64,000 bases of DNA from Comamonas piscis (GTDB lineage: Bacteria > Pseudomonadota > Gammaproteobacteria > Burkholderiales > Burkholderiaceae_C), in assembly GCF_014109725.1 (NCBI RefSeq), contig NZ_CP058554.1, positions 1,612,001 to 1,676,000 on the forward strand. The letters are read 5' to 3'. A program made the position numbers and the translations under genes. The notes under the pieces are model-generated. The model saw only the letters and a list, made by a program, of their open reading frames with translations. It was not told the DNA's origin and did not search any database. Shown one piece after another: positions 16,017 to 24,573 of the stretch (position 1 is the stretch's first letter; every line of letters starts with the position of its first letter).

Positions 16017-16689
16017 TGAGGCGCTGCTCGGCCTGACTGTGCATGGCTTGCCGCCTGCCGAGCAGGCCGAGGCGGCGCTGGAGGTGGCTGAGCGTTCGCG
16101 CAGCGGCCGCCTCAAGATGCTGCTGGTGCTGCTGGTGTGTGCCGCGCCGGTCATCGCCTCCTACTTCACCTATTACGTGATCCGGCCTGAGGGGCGGCGC
16201 AATTTTGGCGAGCTGGTCAGCCAGCAGCCGACGATACCGGCCGCGCAGGTGCAAACCCTGGATGGCCAGCCGTTTGATCTGCAAAGCCTCAAAGGCCAGT
16301 GGTTGCTGCTGAGCGCCTCGGGCGCCGCCTGCGACGAGGTCTGCCAGAACAACCTCTACCTGCAGCGCCAGTTGCGCGAGAGCCTGGGCCGCGAGAAAGA
16401 CCGGTTGGACTGGGTCTGGCTGGTGACCGATGACGGCGAGCCACCCCCGGCGCTGCGCGCTGCTATGGACCAGGCCACCGTGCTGCGGGTGCCCCAGGCG
16501 CTGGTGGCCAAGTGGCTGCAGCCGGCTGCTGGCCAGCAGCTGGGCGAACATTTGTATGTGGTGGACCCGCTGGGCCACTGGATGATGCGTTTCCCCGCGC
16601 AGCTCAGCCGCTCCGATGCGGCCAAGGCGCGCAAGGATCTGGAGCGCTTGCTGCGTGCGTCATCGAGTTGGGACCAGGAAGGGCGGTAG
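15949..16689 (+). CDS. Membrane-anchored Sco/thioredoxin-fold protein of the oxidase cluster
   Basis: A 246-residue protein with a cytoplasmic N-terminus of about 60 residues, one helix (LKMLLVLLVCAAPVIASYFTYYVI) and a periplasmic thioredoxin-like domain. The domain keeps a CxxxC pair (AACDEVCQNN) in the position used by Sco copper chaperones, but I cannot find the Sco histidine; the late strand reads VDPLGHWMMRFP. Database entries for this family are often mislabelled as oxidase subunit I, which it is not. The ATG at 15949 (or TTG at 15937) lies inside SURF1, and neither has a clear Shine-Dalgarno sequence, suggesting translational coupling. A thiol or copper role in CuA assembly is inferred. 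Confidence 0.8.
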   Translation: MSGSKLSDVSFDDAATQAPPPADEALLGLTVHGLPPAEQAEAALEVAERSRSGRLKMLLVLLVCAAPVIASYFTYYVIRPEGRRNFGELVSQQPTIPAAQVQTLDGQPFDLQSLKGQWLLLSASGAACDEVCQNNLYLQRQLRESLGREKDRLDWVWLVTDDGEPPPALRAAMDQATVLRVPQALVAKWLQPAAGQQLGEHLYVVDPLGHWMMRFPAQLSRSDAAKARKDLERLLRASSSWDQEGR

Positions 16690-16701
16690 TGGATAGCTAG
16701 T

Positions 16702-17832
16702 ATGACTTCGCAGGATTTGTATGATTTCGCGCCGCTGGCGCGCTTGTTGCTGACTGGCGCCATCATTGCGCTGGGGCCGATTGTCTGGATTTGGTGGCGC
16801 CACCGGGGCGCCACGCCGCTCAAGCGCCTTCAGGTGCTGGCGGTACTGACCTTGTTTCTGTCCTTTGACCTGGTGATGTTTGGCGCGTTCACGCGCTTGA
16901 CCGATTCTGGCCTGGGCTGCCCGGATTGGCCCGGTTGCTACGGCAATGCCAGCCCGATTGGCGCGCATGCCGAGATCTCCGCCGCGCAAGAGGCCATGCC
17001 GACCGGCCCGGTGACCCATGGCAAGGCCTGGGTGGAGATGATCCACCGCTACCTGGCCACCGCCGTGGGCGGCCTGATCATTGTGCTGACCGCCAGCGCC
17101 TGGCTGCAGCGCAAACGCGGAGGCGCGCAGCCGATCAGCCCCTGGTGGCCCACGGTCACCCTGGTCTGGGTGCTGATCCAGGGGGCCTTTGGCGCGCTGA
17201 CGGTGACGATGAAACTCTTCCCGGCGATCGTGACCCTGCACCTGCTGGGTGGCACGGTGCTGCTGATGCTATTAACCGTGCAGGCAACGCGCCACACGCA
17301 ATTTGCCGATAATCTAGGGTTAGTCCCAGTGCCGCGCCTGTTGCGTGGCATGGTCATGGTCACCGCGCTGCTGGTGTTTGCGCAGGTGACCTTGGGTGGC
17401 TGGGTCAGTACCAACTATGCGGTGCTGGCCTGCACCAGCTTTCCGATGTGCAATGGCGCCTGGTGGCCGGCAATGAACTTTGACGGGTTCCAGATCTGGC
17501 GCCCGCTGGGTTTTCTGGCCGATGGCGCGCACATCAGCTATGAGGCGCTGGTGGCCATCCACTACATGCACCGGCTGTTTGCCTATTTGGTGATTGCCGC
17601 CTTGCTGTGGCTGGGATGGACCTTGCGCTCGGTGCCACTGCTCCGGCAGCAGCGCCGCTGGCTGATCGGCCTGACGGTGCTGCAGTTTGCCACCGGACTG
17701 TCGAATGTGGTGCTGGACTGGCCGATGCTGGCGGCCGTTTTGCACACCGGGGGCGCTGCCGCCATTATGGTGGTGCTGACCTGGATCTGGTGTACTGCGG
17801 GCCCCAAACCTGCCCGCAGTGCTGCGAGCTGA
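16702..17832 (+). CDS. ctaA: Haem A synthase CtaA (COX15)
   Basis: A 376-residue inner-membrane haem A synthase, which oxidises the C8 methyl of haem O to the formyl group of haem A. Eight hydrophobic segments are visible. Haem-ligand histidines sit in family contexts: EMIHRYLATAVGG, TLHLLGGTVLL, IHYMHRLFAYLVIAA and AVLHTGGAAAIM. The early GAFTRLTDSGLGCPDWPGCYG is the hallmark of the proteobacterial type. The next gene, ctaB, supplies the haem O substrate. It begins 12 bases after the Sco-like gene, consistent with one transcript from SURF1 onward. Confidence 0.96.
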   Translation: MTSQDLYDFAPLARLLLTGAIIALGPIVWIWWRHRGATPLKRLQVLAVLTLFLSFDLVMFGAFTRLTDSGLGCPDWPGCYGNASPIGAHAEISAAQEAMPTGPVTHGKAWVEMIHRYLATAVGGLIIVLTASAWLQRKRGGAQPISPWWPTVTLVWVLIQGAFGALTVTMKLFPAIVTLHLLGGTVLLMLLTVQATRHTQFADNLGLVPVPRLLRGMVMVTALLVFAQVTLGGWVSTNYAVLACTSFPMCNGAWWPAMNFDGFQIWRPLGFLADGAHISYEALVAIHYMHRLFAYLVIAALLWLGWTLRSVPLLRQQRRWLIGLTVLQFATGLSNVVLDWPMLAAVLHTGGAAAIMVVLTWIWCTAGPKPARSAAS

Positions 17833-17841
17833 ATACCCTGT

Positions 17842-18765
17842 ATGGAACAAAGACTGAGTGCCCCGATGACCGAACTTGCCGCAACGCCAATGCCGAACCG
17901 CTTTGCACAGTTCTATGCATTGACCAAACCCAAGGTGGTGCAGCTGATTGTGTTTTGCGCGCTGATCGGCATGGTGCTGGCCGTTCCTGGCGTGCCGTCT
18001 GGCGCGGAGCTGCTGCGCATGCTGGTCGCTTGCGTGGGCATCTGGCTGGTGGCAGGCGCTGCCGCCGCCTTCAACTGCCTGGTGGAGCAAAGCATTGATG
18101 CGCGCATGAAGCGCACCGCCTGGCGCCCCACCGCGCGGGGCGAGCTGTCCAACCGCCAGACCCTGTTGTTCTCTGCCTCGCTGTGTATCGCCGGCTCGGC
18201 GATCCTGATCATCTGGATCAATGCCATCACCATGTGGCTGACCTTTGCCACCTTTGTCGGCTACGCCATCATCTACACGGTGATCCTCAAGCCGCTGACG
18301 CCGCAGAACATCGTGATTGGCGGCGCATCAGGCGCCATGCCGCCGGTGCTGGGCTGGGCCGCGATGACCGGTGATGTCTCGCCCCAGGCGCTGCTGCTGT
18401 TCCTGATCATCTTCCTGTGGACGCCCCCGCATTTTTGGGCGCTGGCGCTGTACCGGGTCGAAGACTACCGCAAGTCCGGCCTGCCGATGCTGCCGGTCAC
18501 CCATGGGAACTATTACACCCGCGTGCAGGTCTTGCTCTACACCGTGGTCTTGTTTGCCGCCGGCCTGCTGCCCTTCATCATCCAGATGAGCTCCTGGATC
18601 TACCTGGTGGCTGCCGTGGTGCTGGGTGCCGGGTTCTTTGGCTATGCCTTTGCGCTGTGGCGCAATTACTCCGACGCGCTGGCACGCAAGACTTTCCGTT
18701 TTTCACTGGTCTACCTCAGCCTGCTGTTTGCGGCCTTGTTGGTAGACCACTATGTGACCTGGTAA
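17842..18765 (+). CDS. ctaB: Protohaem IX farnesyltransferase (haem O synthase)
   Basis: A 307-residue UbiA-superfamily prenyltransferase that adds a farnesyl group to protohaem to make haem O. Membrane segments run throughout. The signature NCLVEQSIDARMKRTAWRPTA carries the Asp-rich allylic diphosphate site, and WTPPHFWALALYRVEDYRKSGLPMLPVTHG is the second conserved loop. It begins 9 bases after ctaA; a second in-frame ATG at 17866 is a possible alternative start. Together with ctaA this completes haem A synthesis inside the locus. Confidence 0.97.
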   Translation: MEQRLSAPMTELAATPMPNRFAQFYALTKPKVVQLIVFCALIGMVLAVPGVPSGAELLRMLVACVGIWLVAGAAAAFNCLVEQSIDARMKRTAWRPTARGELSNRQTLLFSASLCIAGSAILIIWINAITMWLTFATFVGYAIIYTVILKPLTPQNIVIGGASGAMPPVLGWAAMTGDVSPQALLLFLIIFLWTPPHFWALALYRVEDYRKSGLPMLPVTHGNYYTRVQVLLYTVVLFAAGLLPFIIQMSSWIYLVAAVVLGAGFFGYAFALWRNYSDALARKTFRFSLVYLSLLFAALLVDHYVTW

Positions 18766-18772
18766 CTCTGCA

Positions 18773-19381
18773 ATGAACAAGCGCAATGCTCTTCGCTGGC
18801 TGGCCGGCTCGGCCGTAGTGGCCTCGACCGGCGGTTTTCTGACCGCCTGCAAATCCAAGGCCGATTTCAACGCCATTGATCTGACGGGCAGCAAAGAGTA
18901 TGGGCAGGATTTCTCCATGCCCGACCAGCATGGCCAGCGCCGCAGCATGGCGGATTTCAAAGGCAAGGTCGTGCTGGTGTTCTTTGGTTTCACCCAGTGC
19001 CCCGATGTCTGCCCCACCACCTTGGGCGACCTGGCCGCCGTCAAGCAAAAGCTCGGCGCCAAGGGCGACAAGCTGCAGGTGATCTTTGCCTCGGTCGATC
19101 CCTCGCGGGACACGCCCGAGATTCTGCAGGCCTACCTGGCCAACTTTGACCCGAGCTTTCTGGCGCTGCGCGGCAGCGATGAGGAAACGGCCAAGATGGC
19201 CAAGGACTTCAAGGTCTATTACAAGCGGGTGGACGGCCAGACCCCTGGCAGCTACACGATGGACCACACTGCGGGCGACTACATCTTTGACCCGGAAGGC
19301 CGCCTGCGCCTGTACAGTCGCTATGGCACGCCCGTCGATACCCTCGCCAAAGATATCGAGCAGCTGATCGACGGCGCTTAA
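18773..19381 (+). CDS. SCO family copper chaperone (Sco1/SenC lipoprotein)
   Basis: A 202-residue thioredoxin-fold copper chaperone that metallates the CuA site of subunit II. The N-terminus ends in a lipobox (LTAC, Cys 26), so the mature protein is probably a periplasm-facing lipoprotein. The copper ligands are intact: CPDVCP with C76 and C80, and H165 in TMDHTAGDY. VVLVFFGFTQCPDVCPTTLGD is the classic signature. It begins 7 bases after ctaB and is the last gene of the oxidase cluster; ureD then converges on it with only 4 bases between. Confidence 0.96.
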   Translation: MNKRNALRWLAGSAVVASTGGFLTACKSKADFNAIDLTGSKEYGQDFSMPDQHGQRRSMADFKGKVVLVFFGFTQCPDVCPTTLGDLAAVKQKLGAKGDKLQVIFASVDPSRDTPEILQAYLANFDPSFLALRGSDEETAKMAKDFKVYYKRVDGQTPGSYTMDHTAGDYIFDPEGRLRLYSRYGTPVDTLAKDIEQLIDGA

Positions 19382-19385
19382 ACGC

Positions 19386-20216
19386 TCACATCGACCAGAT
19401 GCGCGGGCGCTGCGCCGGCAGCCCCATCAGGCTGCTGCGCCAGTGGCCCCATACCGTCTTCCATAACTGCATCGCCGGCTCCACCACCGGGGCCAGGCCG
19501 CGCAGCACCAGCATATGCGCATTCGGGGCGGTCACCCCTGCCATGACCTCCGCCGGTGCCGCTTCCAGCAACAGCTGCGTGCTCTCCAACAACGCCTCGC
19601 GCTGCGTGCGCGGTATGGGCGAGCCGCAGGCATAGACCAGACTCGCCATGCAGCGCTGCCCCGCCAGGCCCAACTGACCGTTGAGCAGCAAGTGGTCATC
19701 GGCGCGGATGCGACCTCTTTCTAAAAAATGCCCTGGCCATGCAATGTGCTGCGAAAACACCCCTTCTACAAAAGGCTGGCCCGCCAGCGGCAAGCCGAGC
19801 GCGGTGATATCCCAGGTCAGCAACTGCGCATCGGGCGCCAGTTCCATCTGCAGCTCGTTCGCGGCATCGCAGGCGTTGTAGGCAATGGCTTCCAGCGGCA
19901 GCCATTCCAGCCGGGCACCGGCCTGCAACTGCAGCCGGGTGCGCTGCAAGGCCGGTTGGCCATTGGTCTTGTAAAAGCGTGTCGCCCCTGGCGTGGTCAC
20001 CAGTGCTTGGGCGCCTGCACCTACCTCGACCGAGATATCCAGCACATCGCCGCCCACCAACCCGCCCGGTGGATGTACCAGCACGTTGTGGCAAATGCCC
20101 GGGCCTTCGGGGTAGAGGCTTTTTAAAATGCGCAAAGGGCCATCGTGGCTGAACTGCACCGAGGTCTTGCCCGCCTGCAGGCCATAGCGCAGGTCGAGTT
20201 GGGCATGCCAGCTCAT
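19386..20216 (-). CDS. ureD: Urease accessory protein UreD
   Basis: A 276-residue UreD (UreH) scaffold that binds apo-urease and recruits UreF and UreG for nickel loading. Conserved segments are LRILKSLYPEGPGICHNVLVHPPGGLVGGD, GAQALVTTPGATRFYKT, ARLEWLPLEAIAYNACDA, WDITALGLPLAGQPF, and the late MAGVTAPNAHMLVLRGLAP with LWKTVWGHWR. It points away from the other urease genes: 260 bases of shared upstream sequence lie between its start and ureA. In most Burkholderiales ureD is the first gene of the operon on the same strand, so this is an inversion of the usual order. Confidence 0.95.
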   Translation of the reverse strand: MSWHAQLDLRYGLQAGKTSVQFSHDGPLRILKSLYPEGPGICHNVLVHPPGGLVGGDVLDISVEVGAGAQALVTTPGATRFYKTNGQPALQRTRLQLQAGARLEWLPLEAIAYNACDAANELQMELAPDAQLLTWDITALGLPLAGQPFVEGVFSQHIAWPGHFLERGRIRADDHLLLNGQLGLAGQRCMASLVYACGSPIPRTQREALLESTQLLLEAAPAEVMAGVTAPNAHMLVLRGLAPVVEPAMQLWKTVWGHWRSSLMGLPAQRPRIWSM

Positions 20217-20476
20217 GGCCGTCGCGCACGGTGGCTATGGCATGGGCGGCAAGGCCCTGGGGCGGGGATTGGGTGCAATTGGGGGGCGAGAGGCATGCCA
20301 GGGCTCTGCAAGCCACGTGCCAGGTTCTGCACCGCTATGGGCTGCCGTGTGTGCCTATTTGGTGCGCAGCGGCTGCCGGTGCTGCGTTGTGGTGCCGATG
20401 GCAGTGCGCTGGCACAGAAAGCGTGCAGGGTGCGATGCCCTGCCGTGATTGGCATGTGCCTTGCTTTGCTCTCGGC
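20217..20476. promoter_or_regulatory. Divergent promoter region between ureD and ureA
   Basis: A 260-base intergenic segment that must drive ureD leftward and ureA onward rightward. I see no clear sigma-54 or NtrC-type site and no dyad strong enough to name an operator. A frame open through it into ureA is not protein-like (Trp, Cys and Ala rich) and was dismissed. Confidence 0.5.
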
Positions 20477-20779
20477 ATGGAACTGACACCTCGCGAAAAA
20501 GACAAGCTGCTGATCTTTACCGCCGCCTTGCTGGCCGAGCGGCGCCTGGCCCGGGGGCTCAAGCTGAACTACCCCGAGGCGGTGGCGCTGATCAGCGCCT
20601 TTGTGATGGAAGGTGCGCGCGATGGCCGTACCGTCGCCCAGCTGATGAGCGCCGGCCGCTCGGTGCTGACCCGTGCCGATGTGATGGAGGGCATCCCCGA
20701 GATGATTGCCGATATCCAGATCGAGGCCACCTTTCCCGATGGCACCAAGCTCGTCACCGTGCATGAGCCGATTGCCTGA
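20477..20779 (+). CDS. ureA: Urease subunit gamma
   Basis: A 100-residue gamma subunit of nickel urease, exactly the family length. It begins MELTPREKDKLLIFTAALLAERR and contains the conserved LKLNYPEAVALISAFVMEGARDG and EMIADIQIEATFPDGTKLVTVHEPI. It forms the trimeric (UreABC)3 enzyme, which hydrolyses urea to ammonia and carbamate in the cytoplasm. The upstream frame stays open, but the ATG at 20477 gives the invariant family start. Confidence 0.98.
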   Translation: MELTPREKDKLLIFTAALLAERRLARGLKLNYPEAVALISAFVMEGARDGRTVAQLMSAGRSVLTRADVMEGIPEMIADIQIEATFPDGTKLVTVHEPIA

Positions 20780-20810
20780 TTCCCCTCCTTTCCCTGCGCA
20801 AGCAAGCACC

Positions 20811-21419
20811 ATGAAACTCCATAAATTCTCTGCCGCTCTGGCCACCGCCGCTGCCGCCATGCCTTTGTCAGCCCTCGCCCATGTGGGCGCCGATGGTGGT
20901 GACCACCACAGCTTTTTGAGCAGCTTTGGCCATGCCTTTGCCCACCCCTTTACCGGCGCCGACCATATGGCCGCGATGCTGGCGGTAGGCGCCTGGAGCG
21001 CGCTGACCGTGACGCCGGCCTGGCGCGCACCGGCCGCCTTTGTGGCCTTGCTGGTGGCCGGCGCACTGGCCGGATTTTCCGGGCTATGGGTACCAGGTGT
21101 GGAGCCGATGATTGCCGCATCGGTGCTGGTGCTGGGCTTGCTGGTAGCCGTGCAAAAGCAGATGCCCTGGGTACTGGCCGCTGCGCTGGCGGGGGTGTTT
21201 GCGTTCTTCCACGGGGCGGCACACGGCTTTGAGCTGGCGGGCGACACTGCGTTGGCATCGGTGGGCGCGCTGGCAGGCATGGCGCTGGGCTCAGCCTTGC
21301 TGCATGTGGGCGGCTTGGTGCTGGGCAAGGCCCTGATGCAGCGCCACCGCTGGCTGGCCAAGGTAGCGGGCGGGGCCACCGCGGTCTTGGGCGCCGTCAT
21401 GCTGACGCGTTTGGCCTGA
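20811..21419 (+). CDS. ureJ: HupE/UreJ family putative nickel permease
   Basis: A 202-residue membrane protein of the HupE/UreJ family, thought to import nickel. An N-terminal signal-like segment ends at ALAHVG, followed by the family motif HPFTGADHMAAMLAVGAWSA and by FFHGAAHGFEL, with about six hydrophobic segments. The conserved histidines (HP, DH, HGAAHG) are the likely metal ligands. Its place between ureA and ureB is common in this group and supports a nickel supply role. The ATG at 20811 was chosen because it gives the correct signal segment. Confidence 0.92.
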   Translation: MKLHKFSAALATAAAAMPLSALAHVGADGGDHHSFLSSFGHAFAHPFTGADHMAAMLAVGAWSALTVTPAWRAPAAFVALLVAGALAGFSGLWVPGVEPMIAASVLVLGLLVAVQKQMPWVLAAALAGVFAFFHGAAHGFELAGDTALASVGALAGMALGSALLHVGGLVLGKALMQRHRWLAKVAGGATAVLGAVMLTRLA

Positions 21420-21433
21420 CGAGGAGCCGCACG

Positions 21434-21742
21434 ATGATCCCAGGTGAACTGCTGCTGGACGACGGCGAACATCTACTGAACCCCGGGCGCCGCACCACCA
21501 CGGTGGTGGTACACAACGCCAGCGACCGGCCGATCCAGGTCGGCTCGCACTACCACTTTGCCGAGACCAATGCCGGCCTGGTGTTTGACCGCCAGGCAGC
21601 CCATGGCATGCGCCTGCATATTGCCAGCGGTATGGCGGTGCGCTTTGAGCCCGGCCAGCAGCGCACCGTGGAGCTGGTGGACATTGGCGGCGACCGGCAG
21701 ATCTACGGCTTTCGCGGCCTGGTGCAAGGAGCGCTGGAATGA
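21434..21742 (+). CDS. ureB: Urease subunit beta
   Basis: A 102-residue beta subunit, matching the standard length. It begins MIPGELLLDDGEHLLNPGR and contains the invariant VVHNASDRPIQVGSHYHFAETN and GMRLHIASGMAVRFEPGQQRTVELV. GAGGAGCCGCACG precedes the ATG. It assembles with UreA and UreC; it carries no catalytic residues itself. Confidence 0.98.
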   Translation: MIPGELLLDDGEHLLNPGRRTTTVVVHNASDRPIQVGSHYHFAETNAGLVFDRQAAHGMRLHIASGMAVRFEPGQQRTVELVDIGGDRQIYGFRGLVQGALE

Positions 21743-21791
21743 TGCGCGGCACGCAGCCTGCTGGCTTGGGTACTAAGACTGGATGGTTCTG

Positions 21792-23510
21792 ATGGCAACG
21801 ATGGACAGACGCGCATACGCAGAAACCTATGGGCCCACGGTGGGTGACCGCCTGCGCCTGGCCGATACCGCGCTGATCGTGGAAGTGGAGCAGGACTTCA
21901 CCCTGCGGGCCGGTGGCTATGGCGAAGAGGTGAAGTTTGGCGGTGGCAAGACCATCCGCGACGGCATGGCGCAAAGCCAGCGCAGCAGCGCGCAAGGCGC
22001 GATGGACACGGTGTTGACCAATGCGCTGATCATCGACCACTGGGGCATTGTCAAGGCGGACATTGGCCTCAAGGCCGGCCGCATTGCCGCGATCGGCAAG
22101 GCCGGCAACCCGGACACGCAACCGGGCGTGGACATCACCATTGGTCCGGGCACCGAGATCATCAGCTGCGAAGGCAACATCGTCACCGCCGGCGGTATCG
22201 ACACGCACATCCACTTCATCGCCCCCCAGCAGATCGAAGAGGCGCTGACCAGCGGGGTGACCACGATGATTGGTGGCGGCACCGGCCCGGCCACCGGCAC
22301 CTTTGCCACGACCTGCACGCCCGGCGCCTGGAACATGGAGCGCATGCTGCAGGCGGCCGATGCCTTCCCGATGAACCTGGGCTTTTTGGGCAAGGGCAAT
22401 GCCAGCCTGCCGCTGGCTTTGCATGAGCAGATCGATGCCGGCGCGATTGGCCTCAAGCTGCATGAGGACTGGGGCAGCACGCCGGCCGCCATCGACAACT
22501 GCCTGGATGTGGCCGAGCTGACCGACACCCAGGTGGCGATCCACACCGATACGCTCAACGAGAGCGGCTTTGTCGAAGACACGGTGGCGGCTTTCAAGGG
22601 CCGCACCATTCACACCTTCCATACCGAAGGCGCGGGCGGCGGCCATGCGCCCGATATTTTGAAGGTGGTGGGCGAGAGCAATGTGCTGCCCAGCTCCACC
22701 AACCCGACGCGGCCTTACACCATCAACACCTTGGACGAGCATGTGGACATGCTGATGGTCTGCCACCACCTGGATGCCGGCATTGCCGAGGACCTGGCCT
22801 TTGCCGAAAGCCGCATTCGCAAGGAAACCATTGCGGCCGAGGACATCCTGCACGACATCGGCGCAATCAGCATGTTCAGCTCCGACAGCCAGGCCATGGG
22901 CCGGGTGGGTGAGGTGATTCTGCGCACCTGGCAGACGGCGCACAAGATGAAGCAGCAGCGCGGCGCCTTGCCGGGCGACAGCGACCGGCATGACAACTTT
23001 CGCATCAAGCGCTACATCGCCAAGTACACCATCAACCCCGCCATTGCCCATGGCATCAGCCACGAGGTGGGCAGCCTGGAAGTGGGGAAGTGGGCCGATA
23101 TCGTCATCTGGAAACCGGCCTTTTTTGGCGTCAAACCGGCTTGTATCCTCAAGGGTGGCTTTATTGCGATGGCCGCCATGGGCGACCCTAATGCTTCTAT
23201 CCCGACGCCGCAGCCGGTGCACTACCGCCCCATGTTTGGCGCCTTTGGCGGTGCGATTGCCAAGACGTCGCTGACCTTTGTGTCGCAAGCCGGCCTGGCC
23301 GCCGGCATCGGCCAGCGCTTTGGCCTGGCCAAGACCTTGTCCGCCGTCAAAGGCATACGCGGCCTGCAAAAGCAGCACATGCTGCACAACGACCTCGCCC
23401 CGCGCATGGAGGTGGATGCCCAGACCTATGCGGTGCGCGCCGATGGCCAGTTGCTGACCTGCGAGCCGGCCAGCAGCCTGCCGATGGCGCAGCGTTATTT
23501 TCTGTTTTGA
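21792..23510 (+). CDS. ureC: Urease subunit alpha (catalytic)
   Basis: The 572-residue catalytic subunit with a binuclear nickel centre. Ligands and catalytic residues are in place: H139 and H141 in GGIDTHIHFI, the carbamylated lysine K222 in GAIGLKLHEDWG, H251 in VAIHTDTLNESG, H277 in HTFHTEGAGGGHAPD, the mobile-flap Cys-His in MLMVCHHLDAG, and the aspartate in SSDSQAMGRVGE. The ATG at 21792 (MATMDRRAYAETYGPT) gives the family start and has GGATGG five bases upstream; an ATG at 21783 would add three residues. No active-site residue is missing, so the enzyme should be functional. Confidence 0.98.
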   Translation: MATMDRRAYAETYGPTVGDRLRLADTALIVEVEQDFTLRAGGYGEEVKFGGGKTIRDGMAQSQRSSAQGAMDTVLTNALIIDHWGIVKADIGLKAGRIAAIGKAGNPDTQPGVDITIGPGTEIISCEGNIVTAGGIDTHIHFIAPQQIEEALTSGVTTMIGGGTGPATGTFATTCTPGAWNMERMLQAADAFPMNLGFLGKGNASLPLALHEQIDAGAIGLKLHEDWGSTPAAIDNCLDVAELTDTQVAIHTDTLNESGFVEDTVAAFKGRTIHTFHTEGAGGGHAPDILKVVGESNVLPSSTNPTRPYTINTLDEHVDMLMVCHHLDAGIAEDLAFAESRIRKETIAAEDILHDIGAISMFSSDSQAMGRVGEVILRTWQTAHKMKQQRGALPGDSDRHDNFRIKRYIAKYTINPAIAHGISHEVGSLEVGKWADIVIWKPAFFGVKPACILKGGFIAMAAMGDPNASIPTPQPVHYRPMFGAFGGAIAKTSLTFVSQAGLAAGIGQRFGLAKTLSAVKGIRGLQKQHMLHNDLAPRMEVDAQTYAVRADGQLLTCEPASSLPMAQRYFLF

Positions 23511-23524
23511 ACCCGGATAGCCCC

Positions 23525-24007
23525 ATGGCAAGCCCATTGATTTTCAAGCTCGACCCGGTGACCGACGACCGCGTGCTGGCCTTTTTGGAAGAGCACCTGA
23601 GCGATATGCGCCGCATCTCGCCGCCCGAGAGCGTGCATGCGCTGGACCCGGAGCAGCTGCGTGCGCCCGGCATGTACCTCTGGACTGCCTGGAGCGCCGA
23701 GCAAGAGCCCCAGGCCCTGGTCGCCACCTGCGCGCTCAAGACCCTGGATGTTGGCCATCTGGAGCTCAAGTCGATGCGGGTGGGCGCGGGGCAGCGAGGC
23801 TCAGGCGCAGCCCAGCAGGTGCTGGACCATGTACTGGCCCAGGCCCGCGCGCTGGGGGCAAAACGCATCAGCCTGGAGACAGGCACCGAGGCCTTTTTTG
23901 CGCCGGCGCGTCGTTTTTACGAACGCAATGGCTTTGTCGCCTGCGCGCCGTTTGGCAGCTACCAGCCCGACCCGAACAGCTGCTTTATGCGCTTGGAGCT
24001 GCCATGA
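23525..24007 (+). CDS. GNAT family N-acetyltransferase in the urease operon
   Basis: A 160-residue GNAT acetyltransferase. The acetyl-CoA binding segment is LELKSMRVGAGQRGSGAAQQVLDHVLAQARALGAKRISLETG, and FFAPARRFYERNGFVACAPFGSYQPDPNSCFMRLEL is the C-terminal half, both typical of PhnO/YjgM-like GNATs. It is inserted between ureC and ureE (14 bases after ureC, overlapping ureE by four bases), so it is cotranscribed with urease. It has no known role in urease maturation. The ATG at 23525 is preferred to a TTG at 23507 that overlaps the ureC stop. Confidence 0.88.
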   Translation: MASPLIFKLDPVTDDRVLAFLEEHLSDMRRISPPESVHALDPEQLRAPGMYLWTAWSAEQEPQALVATCALKTLDVGHLELKSMRVGAGQRGSGAAQQVLDHVLAQARALGAKRISLETGTEAFFAPARRFYERNGFVACAPFGSYQPDPNSCFMRLELP

Positions 24008-24573
24008 CCGCACCAGCGATGCTGCAAGTCTCCAAATGCCTGCCCGGCGGCCAAGGCCTGGCACCGGCCCTGCGCAAGCGCGCGAGCTTTGTCGAGTTGG
24101 ACTGGGATGTGCGCCAGAAATCGCGCTTCTCCGCCACCGACAGCAGCGGCCGTGTGCTGGCGATTTTTCTGCCACGCGGCCAGGCCGTGCGCGGTGGCGA
24201 TGTACTGGTGGCCGAAGATGGCTCGGTGGTCCTCGTGCAGGCTGCGCCGCAGAAAGTGCTGCATATCAGCGCCTGCGCGCAGCATGGCTCGGCCTTTGAT
24301 CTGATGCGCGCCGCCTACCACTTGGGCAACCGCCATGTGCCGATCGAGCTGCAGCCCGACCACCTCAAGATCGAGCCCGACCATGTGCTGGCCGACATGC
24401 TGCGCAGCATGCACATGACGGTCGTGGAGGCGGACATGCCCTTCGAGCCCGAAGGCGGCGCCTATGGCGGCCATGTCACCAACGACGGCCACAGCCACCA
24501 TGGGCATGGCCACGGGCACAGCCATGACCACGGGCATGACCATGCCCATCCGCATCCGCATCCGCACGGATGA
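24004..24573 (+). CDS. ureE: Urease accessory protein UreE with long histidine tail
   Basis: A 189-residue nickel metallochaperone that hands nickel to UreG/urease. The N-terminal peptide-binding domain is followed by the metal-binding domain (HISACAQHGSAFDLMRAAYHLGNRHVPIELQPDHLKIEPDHVL, with the key histidine in NRHVP). From about residue 155 the tail is a run of His-Gly, His-Asp and His-Pro repeats with more than a dozen histidines, able to bind several nickel ions. Both ends overlap neighbours by four bases (ATGA junctions), showing tight coupling in the operon. Confidence 0.96.
   Translation: MTAPAMLQVSKCLPGGQGLAPALRKRASFVELDWDVRQKSRFSATDSSGRVLAIFLPRGQAVRGGDVLVAEDGSVVLVQAAPQKVLHISACAQHGSAFDLMRAAYHLGNRHVPIELQPDHLKIEPDHVLADMLRSMHMTVVEADMPFEPEGGAYGGHVTNDGHSHHGHGHGHSHDHGHDHAHPHPHPHG

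Noticed and set aside
21291..23537. 748-codon open frame opposite ureB and ureC
   Set aside because: Antisense shadow; ureC on the plus strand has all nickel ligands.
24480..24573. Short tandem-like repeats of CAC/GGC codons
   Set aside because: This is the histidine tail of UreE, not a CRISPR array or DNA repeat.
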